Shown in pieces: positions 51,687 to 59,105 of a stretch of 64,000 nucleotides of DNA (position 1 is its first letter; each line of letters begins with the position of its first letter). The translations under genes were made by a program, and so were the position numbers. The stretch is from Modestobacter marinus (GTDB lineage: Bacteria; Actinomycetota; Actinomycetes; Mycobacteriales; Geodermatophilaceae): assembly GCF_011758655.1 (NCBI RefSeq), contig NZ_JAAMPA010000002.1, positions 372,001 through 436,000 on the forward strand. The letters are read 5' to 3'. Under the pieces are notes generated by a model. It worked only from the letters and a program-made list of their open reading frames with translations, searched no databases and was not told the DNA's origin.

Positions 51687-52205
51687 TCATGCGCCGGCCG
51701 GCTCGCCCGTCCGCGGCCCGGTCAGGTAGACCAGGCGGAACTTGCCGATCTGGACCTCGTCGCCGCCGGCGAGGGAGGCCACGTCGACCGGCTCGCGGTT
51801 GACGTAGGTGCCGTTGAGGCTGCCCACGTCGTGGACGGTGAAGCCGCCGCCCTCGCGGTGGAACTCCACGTGCCGGCGGCTGACCGTCACGTCGTCGAGG
51901 AAGATGTCGCTGTCCGGGTGCCGGCCGGCGGTGGTGACCTCCTGGTCGAGCAGGAAGCGGCTGCCCGCGTTGGGGCCACGCTTCACCACCAGCAGCGCGG
52001 ACCCGGCCGGCAGCGACTCGACGGCGCCGGCGTGCGCGTCCGCGGTCGACTCGGAGACCTCGGCCTGCTCGCCGGAGTCCTCCCCGCCGACCTTGGGGAT
52101 GATGCTGGTCGACTCACCGACCCGCTCGGGGCTCAGCGCCGCCCCGCACTGCGCGCAGAAGCGGCTGCCCTCTGGGTTCTGGTGGCCACATCGAGTGCAG
52201 AGCAC
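51687..52205 (-). CDS. garA: FHA-domain metabolic regulator GarA with N-terminal zinc ribbon
   Basis: A 172-residue FHA protein. GSALLVVKRGPNAGSRFLLD, TAGRHPDSDIFLDDVTVSRR and HDVGSLNGTYVNRE are almost identical to mycobacterial GarA/OdhI. That protein binds and inhibits 2-oxoglutarate dehydrogenase and glutamate dehydrogenase until phosphorylated by PknB/PknG. Here the N-terminus carries a Cys4 zinc ribbon, LCTRCGHQNPEGSRFCAQCG (C3, C6, C17, C20), absent from mycobacterial GarA. The STSIIPK segment is the likely phospho-Thr region. The GTG follows GGAGGAGACCGAC. It lies next to gcvH as in M. tuberculosis. Confidence 0.93.
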   Translation of the reverse strand: MLCTRCGHQNPEGSRFCAQCGAALSPERVGESTSIIPKVGGEDSGEQAEVSESTADAHAGAVESLPAGSALLVVKRGPNAGSRFLLDQEVTTAGRHPDSDIFLDDVTVSRRHVEFHREGGGFTVHDVGSLNGTYVNREPVDVASLAGGDEVQIGKFRLVYLTGPRTGEPAGA

Positions 52206-52511
52206 GTCGGTCTCCTCCGGTGCAGGCGGCACCGCCGCGGGCCTGGTGGTACGGGCCGCGGTCGGCCGGCGGACGACGGACCGGTCGGCCCGTCGTAGGT
52301 CGGCCGCCGCAGGTTCACGGTCGGGCCGGGGGTCATGGAACCAGCGGCCGACCCGAGGGTCAACCGCACGTACAGGGTGAGGGTCGGACGCCGTCGTGGA
52401 GCTCACGGCCCGACCGTCGCAGTGATGATAGTGATCGCCGACCACCCCGACAGGACGGTGGGGTGGCCGGCGCCGGGACCCGGCGACCGGGCCGGCCCGG
52501 TCGGGTCCGGG
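52206..52511 (-). other. 306-bp garA-gcvH interval with promoter
   Basis: No gene. It holds a SigA-type promoter at 52425-52453 reading toward garA and a leader of about 210 nt. No hairpin terminator for gcvH is obvious. Confidence 0.5.
52425..52453 (-). promoter_or_regulatory. SigA-type promoter for garA
   Basis: On the minus strand CTGTCG (52453-52448), 17 bp, TATCAT (52430-52425). Confidence 0.5.
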
Positions 52512-52916
52512 TCAGGACGACTGGACGACCGCCTGGTACGCCGCGGCGTCCAGCAGGGCCGCGGTGGGGTCGCCGTCCTGCCCGGTCACCTGGACCTCGA
52601 CCAGCCAGCCGGCACCGTAGGGGTCGCTGTTGACCGTCTCCGGCGCGTCGGCCAGGGCCTCGTTCACCGCCGACACCACGCCGGCCACCGGCGAGTAGAC
52701 GTCGGAGACGGACTTGGTCGACTCCACCTCGCCGATCGGGTTGCCGGGGGCCACCTCCGCACCCACCTCGGGCAGCTGGACGAACACGATGTCCCCCAGC
52801 GCGTCCTGGGCGTGGTCGGTGATCCCGACCCGGACCACCGTCGCGGCACCCTCGGTGCCCTGGACCAGCGCCCACTCGTGCTGGTCGGTGTAACGGCGGT
52901 CATCGGGGGTGGTCAT
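52512..52916 (-). CDS. gcvH: Glycine cleavage system H protein
   Basis: A 134-residue lipoyl carrier that shuttles the aminomethyl group between GcvP and Gcv[14 protein letters not shown] is the usual opening. [20 protein letters not shown] and the lipoyl-lysine site [15 protein letters not shown] are intact, and the C-terminal [14 protein letters not shown] is conserved. Lipoylation at the Lys of ESTKS is expected. The ATG is at 52916. It belongs to the Rv1826-equivalent position, upstream in the block from gcvP, but the genes between them are regulatory. Confidence 0.95.
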   Translation of the reverse strand: MTTPDDRRYTDQHEWALVQGTEGAATVVRVGITDHAQDALGDIVFVQLPEVGAEVAPGNPIGEVESTKSVSDVYSPVAGVVSAVNEALADAPETVNSDPYGAGWLVEVQVTGQDGDPTAALLDAAAYQAVVQSS

Positions 52917-52951
52917 GCGGCATCTCCCAGGGGTCGCGGAACAGTTCTCTC

Positions 52952-53008
52952 GGCCCCCGTGCAGGGCCCCGGGCCGAGCGTGAGCGAGGTGTGGGGGGCA
53001 CGGGGGTC
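52952..53008 (-). terminator. Terminator-like inverted repeat after the DUF881 gene
   Basis: GGCCCCCGTGC (52952-52962) pairs with GCACGGGGGTC (52998-53008), enclosing CCCGGGCCGAGCGTGAGCGAGG-type sequence that resembles the segments at about 37395-37470. Confidence 0.6.
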
Positions 53009-53013
53009 CTTCT

Positions 53014-54000
53014 TCAGTCCCCGTCGGCCGGCTCAGCGTATTGAGGCGTGTCCAGTGGCCGCAACGCGTCCACGACGACGTCCTGGGAGGGGCGGATGTC
53101 GACGCTGCCGCGGCGCTGGTTGACCATCGCGGAGACCCCGCCCGGGATGCTGAGCGCGGTGGCCATGTCCTCGGGCGAGCCGATGACCCGGATCGTGTAC
53201 GGCGCCTCCACCGGTTCGCCGTCGATCTCCAGGGCGCCCGGGTCCCCGGTGATGGCACTGCTCACGCCGATCCGGACGCCGTCGATCTGCATCGTCTCCG
53301 CACCGGCGCCGCGCAGCTCCTGGATGGCGTTGAGCACCACGCCGGCGGTGACCCGGTCGGCGGGGTCGCTGATGACCACCTCGAGCCCGGGGCCGTGGGC
53401 GGCGACGGTGCCGTTGAGGATCCCGAGCGCCTCCGCCCGCTGCTCGGCCTCGGCGAGCGCGGCGGCCGCGGCGCTGTCGGAGCTGCCCAGCTGGGCCAGC
53501 GCCGCCCGCTGGTCGCTGATCTCCTGACGCAGCCGGTCCTCCCGGGCGGAGAGGTCGTCGAGGATCCGCACGAGGTCCTCCTCGCGCAGGCCGGCCAGCT
53601 GCGCGTCGGTGTCGGTGCTGCGCACCTGCACGGCGAAGGCGAAGCCCAGCAGCAGGGTGAGCACGCCGATGAGGACGGCGGCCAGCGGATCGCGACGCCG
53701 TCGTCCGGTGGCCGGCTCGCTCCCGGCGCCGTCCGGTGGCTCGGTCCCGGCGTCGTCCGGCGGCTCGGTCCCGGCGCCGTCCGGCGGCTCGCTCCCGGCG
53801 CCGTCCGGCGGCGCGGCCGCCTCCTGCTCCCCCACACCGTCGGCACCGTCGGCGCCTGCCCCCGACGTGTCCGCCGCGGACGAGCCCGTCGCCGGGGCGC
53901 CGGCCTCAGGAGGGGCTGCCTCCGGCGCGGCGGGCTCGTGGGGCGCGGGCTCGCGCGGCTCGGCGTCGGACCGACGACCGGGGGTCGGCTCCTCGGTCAT
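53014..54000 (-). CDS. DUF881 membrane protein (Rv1825-like)
   Basis: A 328-residue protein. Residues 1-105 are acidic, Pro/Gly/Glu-rich and contain four near-identical [13 protein letters not shown] units, presumably disordered. A membrane helix (about 108-128) is followed by a coiled coil ([19 protein letters not shown] and [12 protein letters not shown]) and the DUF881 domain ([53 protein letters not shown]). DUF881 is linked to division and cell-envelope gene blocks. It overlaps the Sbp gene by 4 bp. Confidence 0.9.
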   Translation of the reverse strand: MTEEPTPGRRSDAEPREPAPHEPAAPEAAPPEAGAPATGSSAADTSGAGADGADGVGEQEAAAPPDGAGSEPPDGAGTEPPDDAGTEPPDGAGSEPATGRRRRDPLAAVLIGVLTLLLGFAFAVQVRSTDTDAQLAGLREEDLVRILDDLSAREDRLRQEISDQRAALAQLGSSDSAAAAALAEAEQRAEALGILNGTVAAHGPGLEVVISDPADRVTAGVVLNAIQELRGAGAETMQIDGVRIGVSSAITGDPGALEIDGEPVEAPYTIRVIGSPEDMATALSIPGGVSAMVNQRRGSVDIRPSQDVVVDALRPLDTPQYAEPADGD

Positions 54001-54329
54001 GCGCGGAACAGGTGCCGGCGGATCGCTGCGGCGTTGCCGAAGATGCGGATGCCGAGCACGACGACCACGGCGGTCGACAGCTGCGCACCGACCCCGAGCT
54101 GGTCACCGAGGAAGACGATCAGCGCCGCGACGACGACGTTGGAGACGAAGGAGACGACGAAGACCTTCGCGTCGAAGATCCGGTCGAAGCGCGCCCGCAC
54201 CCCACCGAAGACGGCGTCCAGGGCCGCCACCACCGCGATCGGCAGGTAGGGCTGCAGCCAGAGCGGGACGCTGGGGTCGAGCAGCAGCCCCAGCACCACG
54301 CCGACTGCGAGTCCGAGGATCGGGATCAC
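53997..54329 (-). CDS. sbp: Small basic protein Sbp (DUF1290, Rv1824-like)
   Basis: A 110-residue membrane protein with three hydrophobic segments. PYLPIAVVAALDAVFGGVRA and FDAKVFVVSFVSNVVVAALI are the DUF1290 signature of the Sbp proteins that sit near division genes in Bacillus and Actinobacteria. Its molecular role is unknown. The gene is tightly packed between the two DUF881 genes, as in M. tuberculosis Rv1823-Rv1825. Confidence 0.93.
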   Translation of the reverse strand: MIPILGLAVGVVLGLLLDPSVPLWLQPYLPIAVVAALDAVFGGVRARFDRIFDAKVFVVSFVSNVVVAALIVFLGDQLGVGAQLSTAVVVVLGIRIFGNAAAIRRHLFRA

Positions 54330-54332
54330 GCG

Positions 54333-55307
54333 TCAGCCTCCGTCGGTGGGCGGGTCGGGGGTGGCGGGCGCGAGCGCCTCGCCCTGTTCCTCGGCTGCGA
54401 CGAGCGGTTCGGCGAACACCAGCTCCGCGCTGCTGCCGGCCGGCAGCTCGAGGTCGTCGGACCGGGCGAAGTCGAAGACGATCCCGAAGTCCTTGGTCAG
54501 CGTGGCCAGTTCGTTGGCCTCGGGGGTGGCCAGGAAAGCGCGCGCCAGGTCGTCGGGCTCGCCGACCGCGGAGATCTCGTAGGGGTCCATCACCGGCCGG
54601 AAGTCGACCAGGATGGCGTCGCCGGCCTGGCGGATGGCGGTGGTCGGGCCCACCCGCTGGCCGTTGATGCTGACCGCCTCGGCTCCGGAGGCCCACAGCG
54701 CGTTCACCGCCAGCTGCAGGTCGCCGTCCTGGACCCGGCCGGCCAGGGCGATCTGGTCGGACCCGCCGACCGGGTCGCTGTCCGCCGCCGGCGGGGCGTT
54801 GCCGACCGTCACCAGGAGCCCGGGCCCGGAGACCGCCACGGCGGCGGCGCCCTGCTGGGCCTCCGCGAGCTCGCTCAGCGCGCGCTGCCCGACCACGCTG
54901 GTGTCCAGCGCCTGCTGCCGGGTCTGCGCGACCTCTGCGGTGAGCTGCTGCAGCTGGGCGGCGAGGTCGTCGCCGACCGCGGACTCCTGGACGATGTCCT
55001 CCCGCAGCGCCTCACGGGCCGCCTCGCGGCCCTGCGCGCCGGCCGCCGCCTGCCGGTAGGTCACCGCGGCCAGCAGCCCGGCCAGCAGCAGTGCCGCGGC
55101 GACGAGCAGCTGCCCCCGGTTGCGCTGCAGCCAGGAGGGGCGGGGGGCCGGGCCGGGGTCCGCCGTCGCCCCGTCCGCCTGCCGGGCGGCCTCGGCCGCG
55201 CGGGCCGCGGCGACCTGGGCGTAGGCCGGGTCCAGGGTGTCGGCCAGCACCTGGTCCAGCAGCGAGGCGCCCAGCGAGCGCGGCCGCCCAGGTGCCGGCG
55301 CGCTCAC
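54333..55307 (-). CDS. DUF881 membrane protein (Rv1823-like)
   Basis: A 324-residue paralogue of the protein at 53014-54000. A ~65-residue cytoplasmic start (GASLLDQVLADTLDPAYAQ) precedes one membrane helix (about 70-88), then a coiled coil (DLAAQLQQLTAEVAQTRQQA) and DUF881 (VAVSGPGLLVTVGNAPPAAD, LWASGAEAVSINGQRVGPTT, YEISAVGEPDDLARAFLA). The first segment resembles the conserved N-terminus of Rv1823. The GTG at 55307 overlaps the pgsA stop by 4 bp. Confidence 0.9.
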   Translation of the reverse strand: MSAPAPGRPRSLGASLLDQVLADTLDPAYAQVAAARAAEAARQADGATADPGPAPRPSWLQRNRGQLLVAAALLLAGLLAAVTYRQAAAGAQGREAAREALREDIVQESAVGDDLAAQLQQLTAEVAQTRQQALDTSVVGQRALSELAEAQQGAAAVAVSGPGLLVTVGNAPPAADSDPVGGSDQIALAGRVQDGDLQLAVNALWASGAEAVSINGQRVGPTTAIRQAGDAILVDFRPVMDPYEISAVGEPDDLARAFLATPEANELATLTKDFGIVFDFARSDDLELPAGSSAELVFAEPLVAAEEQGEALAPATPDPPTDGG

Positions 55308-55969
55308 GCCTCCACCCCGGCCGGGCTGCGCCCGGACAGCAGCTGGGCGGCCTGGACGACGTAGAAGACGCCCGCGAGCAGGTACAGCGCCGCCCCCCAG
55401 ACGGTGAGCGCGTACGCGACCGGCTGGACCAGCCCGGCCACCGGGCCCGCACCGTCGGCCAGGAGGAGGAGGGGGAAGGCGTAGAGCAGCAGGAAGGTCG
55501 CGGCCTTCCCGAGGTAGTGCACCTGCAGCGGCGGCCAGCCCGCGCGCCGCAGCACCAGCAGGGTCACCGCCAGCACGGCCTCCCGCACCAGCAGCACGAC
55601 GACCACCCACAGCGGCACGACGTCGCGGATGACGAAGGCGATCAGCGTCGCGACGATGTAGAGGCGGTCGGCGGCCGGGTCCAGCAGTGCGCCGAGCCGG
55701 CTGGCCTGTCCCAGCGCGCGGGCGAGCTTCCCGTCCAGCCAGTCGGTGGCGCCGGAGACGGCGAGGACGACGATGGCCCAGCCGTCGGCGTGCGGGCCCA
55801 GCAGCAGCCACAGGAACAGCGGCACGCCCAGCAGCCGGACGACGGACAGCAGGTTGGGCAGGGTGAGCACCCGGTCACCCAGTTCGTCCCGGTTCCGCGG
55901 CACCACCCGCCGACGGTTCGCCGGACCGTCGGCCGGGACGTCGGCCGCCCGGTCGCCCGCCGTCGTCAT
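55304..55969 (-). CDS. pgsA2: CDP-alcohol phosphatidyltransferase (PgsA2-like)
   Basis: A 221-residue membrane enzyme of phospholipid synthesis. The CDP-alcohol motif D-x2-DG-x2-AR-x8-G-x3-D-x3-D is complete in TDWLDGKLARALGQASRLGA followed by LLDPAADR. Five hydrophobic segments follow. It is positioned like Rv1822 (annotated pgsA2) rather than the PIP synthase; the product may be phosphatidylglycerophosphate or cardiolipin. GGAG precedes the ATG. It is first gene of the pgsA2-DUF881-sbp-DUF881 operon. Confidence 0.92.
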   Translation of the reverse strand: MTTAGDRAADVPADGPANRRRVVPRNRDELGDRVLTLPNLLSVVRLLGVPLFLWLLLGPHADGWAIVVLAVSGATDWLDGKLARALGQASRLGALLDPAADRLYIVATLIAFVIRDVVPLWVVVVLLVREAVLAVTLLVLRRAGWPPLQVHYLGKAATFLLLYAFPLLLLADGAGPVAGLVQPVAYALTVWGAALYLLAGVFYVVQAAQLLSGRSPAGVEA

Positions 55970-56135
55970 CGCAGCTCCACCTCGCCGTCCACCGCAGGTC
56001 AGGCTAGTGCCCGACCTCCATGGTGCCCCCGCCGACCGGCCGGTCGCCCGGGCACCCTCGGCGCCCGACCCCGGCGTCCGGATCCCGGCCGGCGGCCCCT
56101 TGACGACCGGTGCCCCGGTGCCGTCAGGTTCTCCG

Positions 56136-57290
56136 GTGACCACCGGACCCCTCGCCGGGCTGCGCGTCGTGGAGCTCACCGGCCTCGGCCCGGCCCCGTT
56201 CGCGGCGATGCTGCTGGCCGACCTGGGCGCCGACGTGCTGCGGATCGACCGTCCCGGCGCGCGGCCGCCCACGCCGTCCGCCGCGCACGACCTGCTGGCC
56301 CGGGGGCGGCGGTCGGTGGCCGTTGACCTCAAGGACCCGGACGGCGCGGAGCTGGTCCGGCGCCTCGCCGAGCGGGCGGACGTGCTGCTCGAGGGGTTCC
56401 GGCCCGGGGTCACCGAGCGGCTGGGCATCGGGCCGGCCGACTGCCTGGCCCGCAACCCGCGCCTGGTCTACGGCCGGATGACCGGCTGGGGTCAGGACGG
56501 CCCGCTGGCGACGACGGCCGGGCACGACATCGGCTACATCGCGGTCACCGGCGTCCTGCACGCCATCGGGCGGGCGGGCGGGCCGCCGCAGGTGCCGCTG
56601 AACCTGGTCGGCGACTTCGGCGGCGGGGCGATGTACCTGGTGGTGGGGGTGCTCGCCGCGCTGCTGGAGGCCCGCGGCAGCGGCCGGGGCCAGGTGGTGG
56701 ACGCCGCGATCGTCGACGGCACCGCGCACCTGGCGACGATGGTCCTCGGCATGCTGGCCGGCGGGGTCTGGCAGGACACCCGGGGCGTCAACCTGCTGGA
56801 CTCCGGCGTGCCCTGGTACGACGTCTACGAGACCGCCGACGGCCGGCACCTCGCGGTCGGGGCGCTGGAGCCGCAGTTCCACGCCGAGCTGCTCGACCGG
56901 CTGGGCCTGGCCGACCGGGTGCCCGACCGGGCCGGCGTGGACCGCGAGGCGCTGCGCGGGCTGCTGGCCGAGACGATCCGCATGCGCACCCGCGACGAGT
57001 GGGCCGAGGTGTTCGCCGGCAGCGACGCCTGCGTGGCCCCGGTGCTCACCTTCGCCGAGGCCCGCGACCACCCGCAGCTGGCGGCGCGGCAGACCTACGT
57101 CGAGCGGGACGGCGTCGTCCAGCCGGCACCCGCCCCGCGGTTCTCCCGCACCCCGGCCGCCCTGGACCGGCCGCCGTCCCGTGCCGGCGAGCACACCCGG
57201 ACGGCACTGGCGGACTGGGGCATCACCGACGTCGACGCGCTGCTCGCCGCCGGCACGGTGGTCCAGGCCGCGGACCACCGGGCCGGCTGA
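56136..57290 (+). CDS. CaiB/BaiF CoA-transferase family, alpha-methylacyl-CoA racemase-like
   Basis: A 384-residue class III CoA-transferase-fold protein. LAGLRVVELTGLGPAPFAAM, LLADLGADVLRIDRPG, LLARGRRSVAVDLKDPDG and GHDIGYIAVTGVLHAIGRAG are characteristic. NLVGDFGGGAMYLVVGVLAA contains the Asp that pairs with the active-site His in AMACR-type racemases, so racemisation of 2-methylacyl-CoA is more likely than CoA transfer. The GTG at 56136 is preferred; 56118 is an in-frame alternative. It ends 3 bp before the convergent sulfatase gene. Confidence 0.88.
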   Translation: MTTGPLAGLRVVELTGLGPAPFAAMLLADLGADVLRIDRPGARPPTPSAAHDLLARGRRSVAVDLKDPDGAELVRRLAERADVLLEGFRPGVTERLGIGPADCLARNPRLVYGRMTGWGQDGPLATTAGHDIGYIAVTGVLHAIGRAGGPPQVPLNLVGDFGGGAMYLVVGVLAALLEARGSGRGQVVDAAIVDGTAHLATMVLGMLAGGVWQDTRGVNLLDSGVPWYDVYETADGRHLAVGALEPQFHAELLDRLGLADRVPDRAGVDREALRGLLAETIRMRTRDEWAEVFAGSDACVAPVLTFAEARDHPQLAARQTYVERDGVVQPAPAPRFSRTPAALDRPPSRAGEHTRTALADWGITDVDALLAAGTVVQAADHRAG

Positions 57291-57293
57291 CGG

Positions 57294-59078
57294 TCAGCGG
57301 GCGGCGAGGCTCCCGGCGAGGTCCGCCGCCAGCGCCCGCAACGTCGCCGCCGGGAGCATCGCCGCCCGGGCCATGCCCAGCAGCCCCATGTTCGGCGGGA
57401 TGGTCAGCAGCTCGGTCTGGGTCAGCTCGGGGGCGTGACGTTCGACCACCGCCCGTGCCCGGTCGTCCTGGAGCAGCCGGAGCAGCGGCTCGGTGAGCAG
57501 GTCGACCGCGGGCAGCTCGGCCAGCGGCGGGAGGGGCTCTGCCGTCGCCGCCGCCCGGTCGGCCTGCCGGCGCACCAGCAGGTGCTCGACGCCGGCCTCC
57601 TCGTCGAACGGGATGCCCAGCCGCTGGAACTGGCTGGCCGGGGCGTCGTTGTCGTGCATCAGCCGGGCCAGCAGGCGCAGCATCCGGAGCTCGACGTCGT
57701 CGTCGGCGAGCGGGTGCTCCTGGCCGGGGTCCGTGGCCAGGTCGAACAGCAGCGTGCCGTGCACCCAGGGGTTGCTCCGGGCCCCGGCGGCCGGCACCCG
57801 CATGGTGCGCAGCCCCTTGGTGAAGGAGAACGGCTCGGCGGGCTCCCAGGAGGTGAGCTCGTCGACCCCGAACCGGCTGCGCATGTGGGTGGGCATGAGG
57901 GTGTGCTCATCGAGCGGGGCGTTGGCCGCCTCGGCCGGTGCCCGCATGTACACGTGGCGACCGTCGGTGACGTTGACGTGCCCGCCGTGCGCGCCGAACA
58001 GCGCGCCCTCGCGCAGCGACCGGGCCGCGGCCTGCACCTCGGCCAGGTCGTGGCCCTGCACGTCCGCGGTCGGCTCGAGGCCGAAGAAGCGGAGCAGCGT
58101 CGGCGCGATGTCGATGGTCTGGGCCAGTGCGCCGCAGCGGGTGCCACGCTCGCCCGTGCGGGGGTCCCACATGAAGAACGGCAGCCGCACGAGCTCGTTG
58201 AACCAGGGCATCACCGCCTTGGCCCACCAGCCCCGCTCGCCCAGCAGGAACCCGTGGTCGGTGTTGACGATCAGCATCGTGTCGGCCCACATGTCGTGGC
58301 CGTCCATGAAGTCCAGCAGCCGGCCCAGTGACGCGTCGCACATCGAGACCAGGGCTGCGTACTCGTAGCGGGCGTGTTCCACCTGCGCCGCGGGCTCGGT
58401 CACCTTCTGGTAGCCGGGCCAGTCGAACTCCGGGCCGTCGTATTCGTGCGCGTAGCGCTTCTTGTGCTCCTCGTGGGTGAAGAACGGCTCGTGCGGGTCG
58501 AACAGCTCCAGCTGCAGCAGCCAGTTGTCCGCGTCGGCGTTGGTCTCCAGGAAGTGGATCCCGGCGTCGACCGTGCGGGTCTGGTTGTGGTCGGCCTCGG
58601 TCGGCATGTAGCTGCGGTTGATCACGTCCTGCCGGCGCATCGCCTGGTAGAACGGCGGTCCGGGGTGGCTGACGACCGGGTCGGTGGGCCGCGGCACGAC
58701 CCCCTTCCACGGGTCGCCCTCCTGGCCGCGGAAGAACTCCCAGGTGGAGTAGCGGGTGTGGTAGTCGCCGCCGCCGTCCTCGAAGTAGTGCTGGTGGTCG
58801 GTGGCCAGGTGGGTGTGCACCCCGGCCTGCTTCAGCTGCTCGGGCATCGAGTCGTCGAAGGGCTCGAGCGGACCCCAGCTGCGGTGCAGGAAGTTGTACC
58901 GGCCGGTGTGCATCTCCCGGCGGGCCGGCAGGCAGGGCATGGATCCGGCGTAGAAGTCGTCGAAGGTGACGGTCCGCTCCGCCAGCCGGGCGAAGTTGGG
59001 TGCGTCGACGAAGGTGTCCCCGTAGGGCGGCAGCATGTGCCGGTTGAGGCTGTCGAACATCAGGACGATGGCGCGCAC
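57294..59078 (-). CDS. Sulfatase (formylglycine-dependent), CxPAR type
   Basis: A 594-residue sulfatase of the alkaline-phosphatase superfamily. C49 in GSMPCLPARREMHTGR is the residue converted to formylglycine (CxPxR). Metal-site residues are in VLMFDSLNRH (D9) and MLIVNTDHGFLLGE. LVRLPFFMWDPRTG and IDIAPTLLRFFGL are also typical. No signal peptide is present, so it would act in the cytoplasm. AGGAGG precedes the GTG. It is the last gene of an operon that also encodes a GH3 enzyme, a second sulfatase and the activating FGE. The substrate is unknown. Confidence 0.9.
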   Translation of the reverse strand: MRAIVLMFDSLNRHMLPPYGDTFVDAPNFARLAERTVTFDDFYAGSMPCLPARREMHTGRYNFLHRSWGPLEPFDDSMPEQLKQAGVHTHLATDHQHYFEDGGGDYHTRYSTWEFFRGQEGDPWKGVVPRPTDPVVSHPGPPFYQAMRRQDVINRSYMPTEADHNQTRTVDAGIHFLETNADADNWLLQLELFDPHEPFFTHEEHKKRYAHEYDGPEFDWPGYQKVTEPAAQVEHARYEYAALVSMCDASLGRLLDFMDGHDMWADTMLIVNTDHGFLLGERGWWAKAVMPWFNELVRLPFFMWDPRTGERGTRCGALAQTIDIAPTLLRFFGLEPTADVQGHDLAEVQAAARSLREGALFGAHGGHVNVTDGRHVYMRAPAEAANAPLDEHTLMPTHMRSRFGVDELTSWEPAEPFSFTKGLRTMRVPAAGARSNPWVHGTLLFDLATDPGQEHPLADDDVELRMLRLLARLMHDNDAPASQFQRLGIPFDEEAGVEHLLVRRQADRAAATAEPLPPLAELPAVDLLTEPLLRLLQDDRARAVVERHAPELTQTELLTIPPNMGLLGMARAAMLPAATLRALAADLAGSLAAR

Positions 59079-59105
59079 GGAGTTCCTCCTGGAGGTGGCG
59101 GTCGG

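Noticed and set aside
53700..53830. Second minisatellite
   Set aside because: The repeats encode [13 protein letters not shown] units inside the DUF881 protein in the correct frame, so they are part of its disordered N-terminus.
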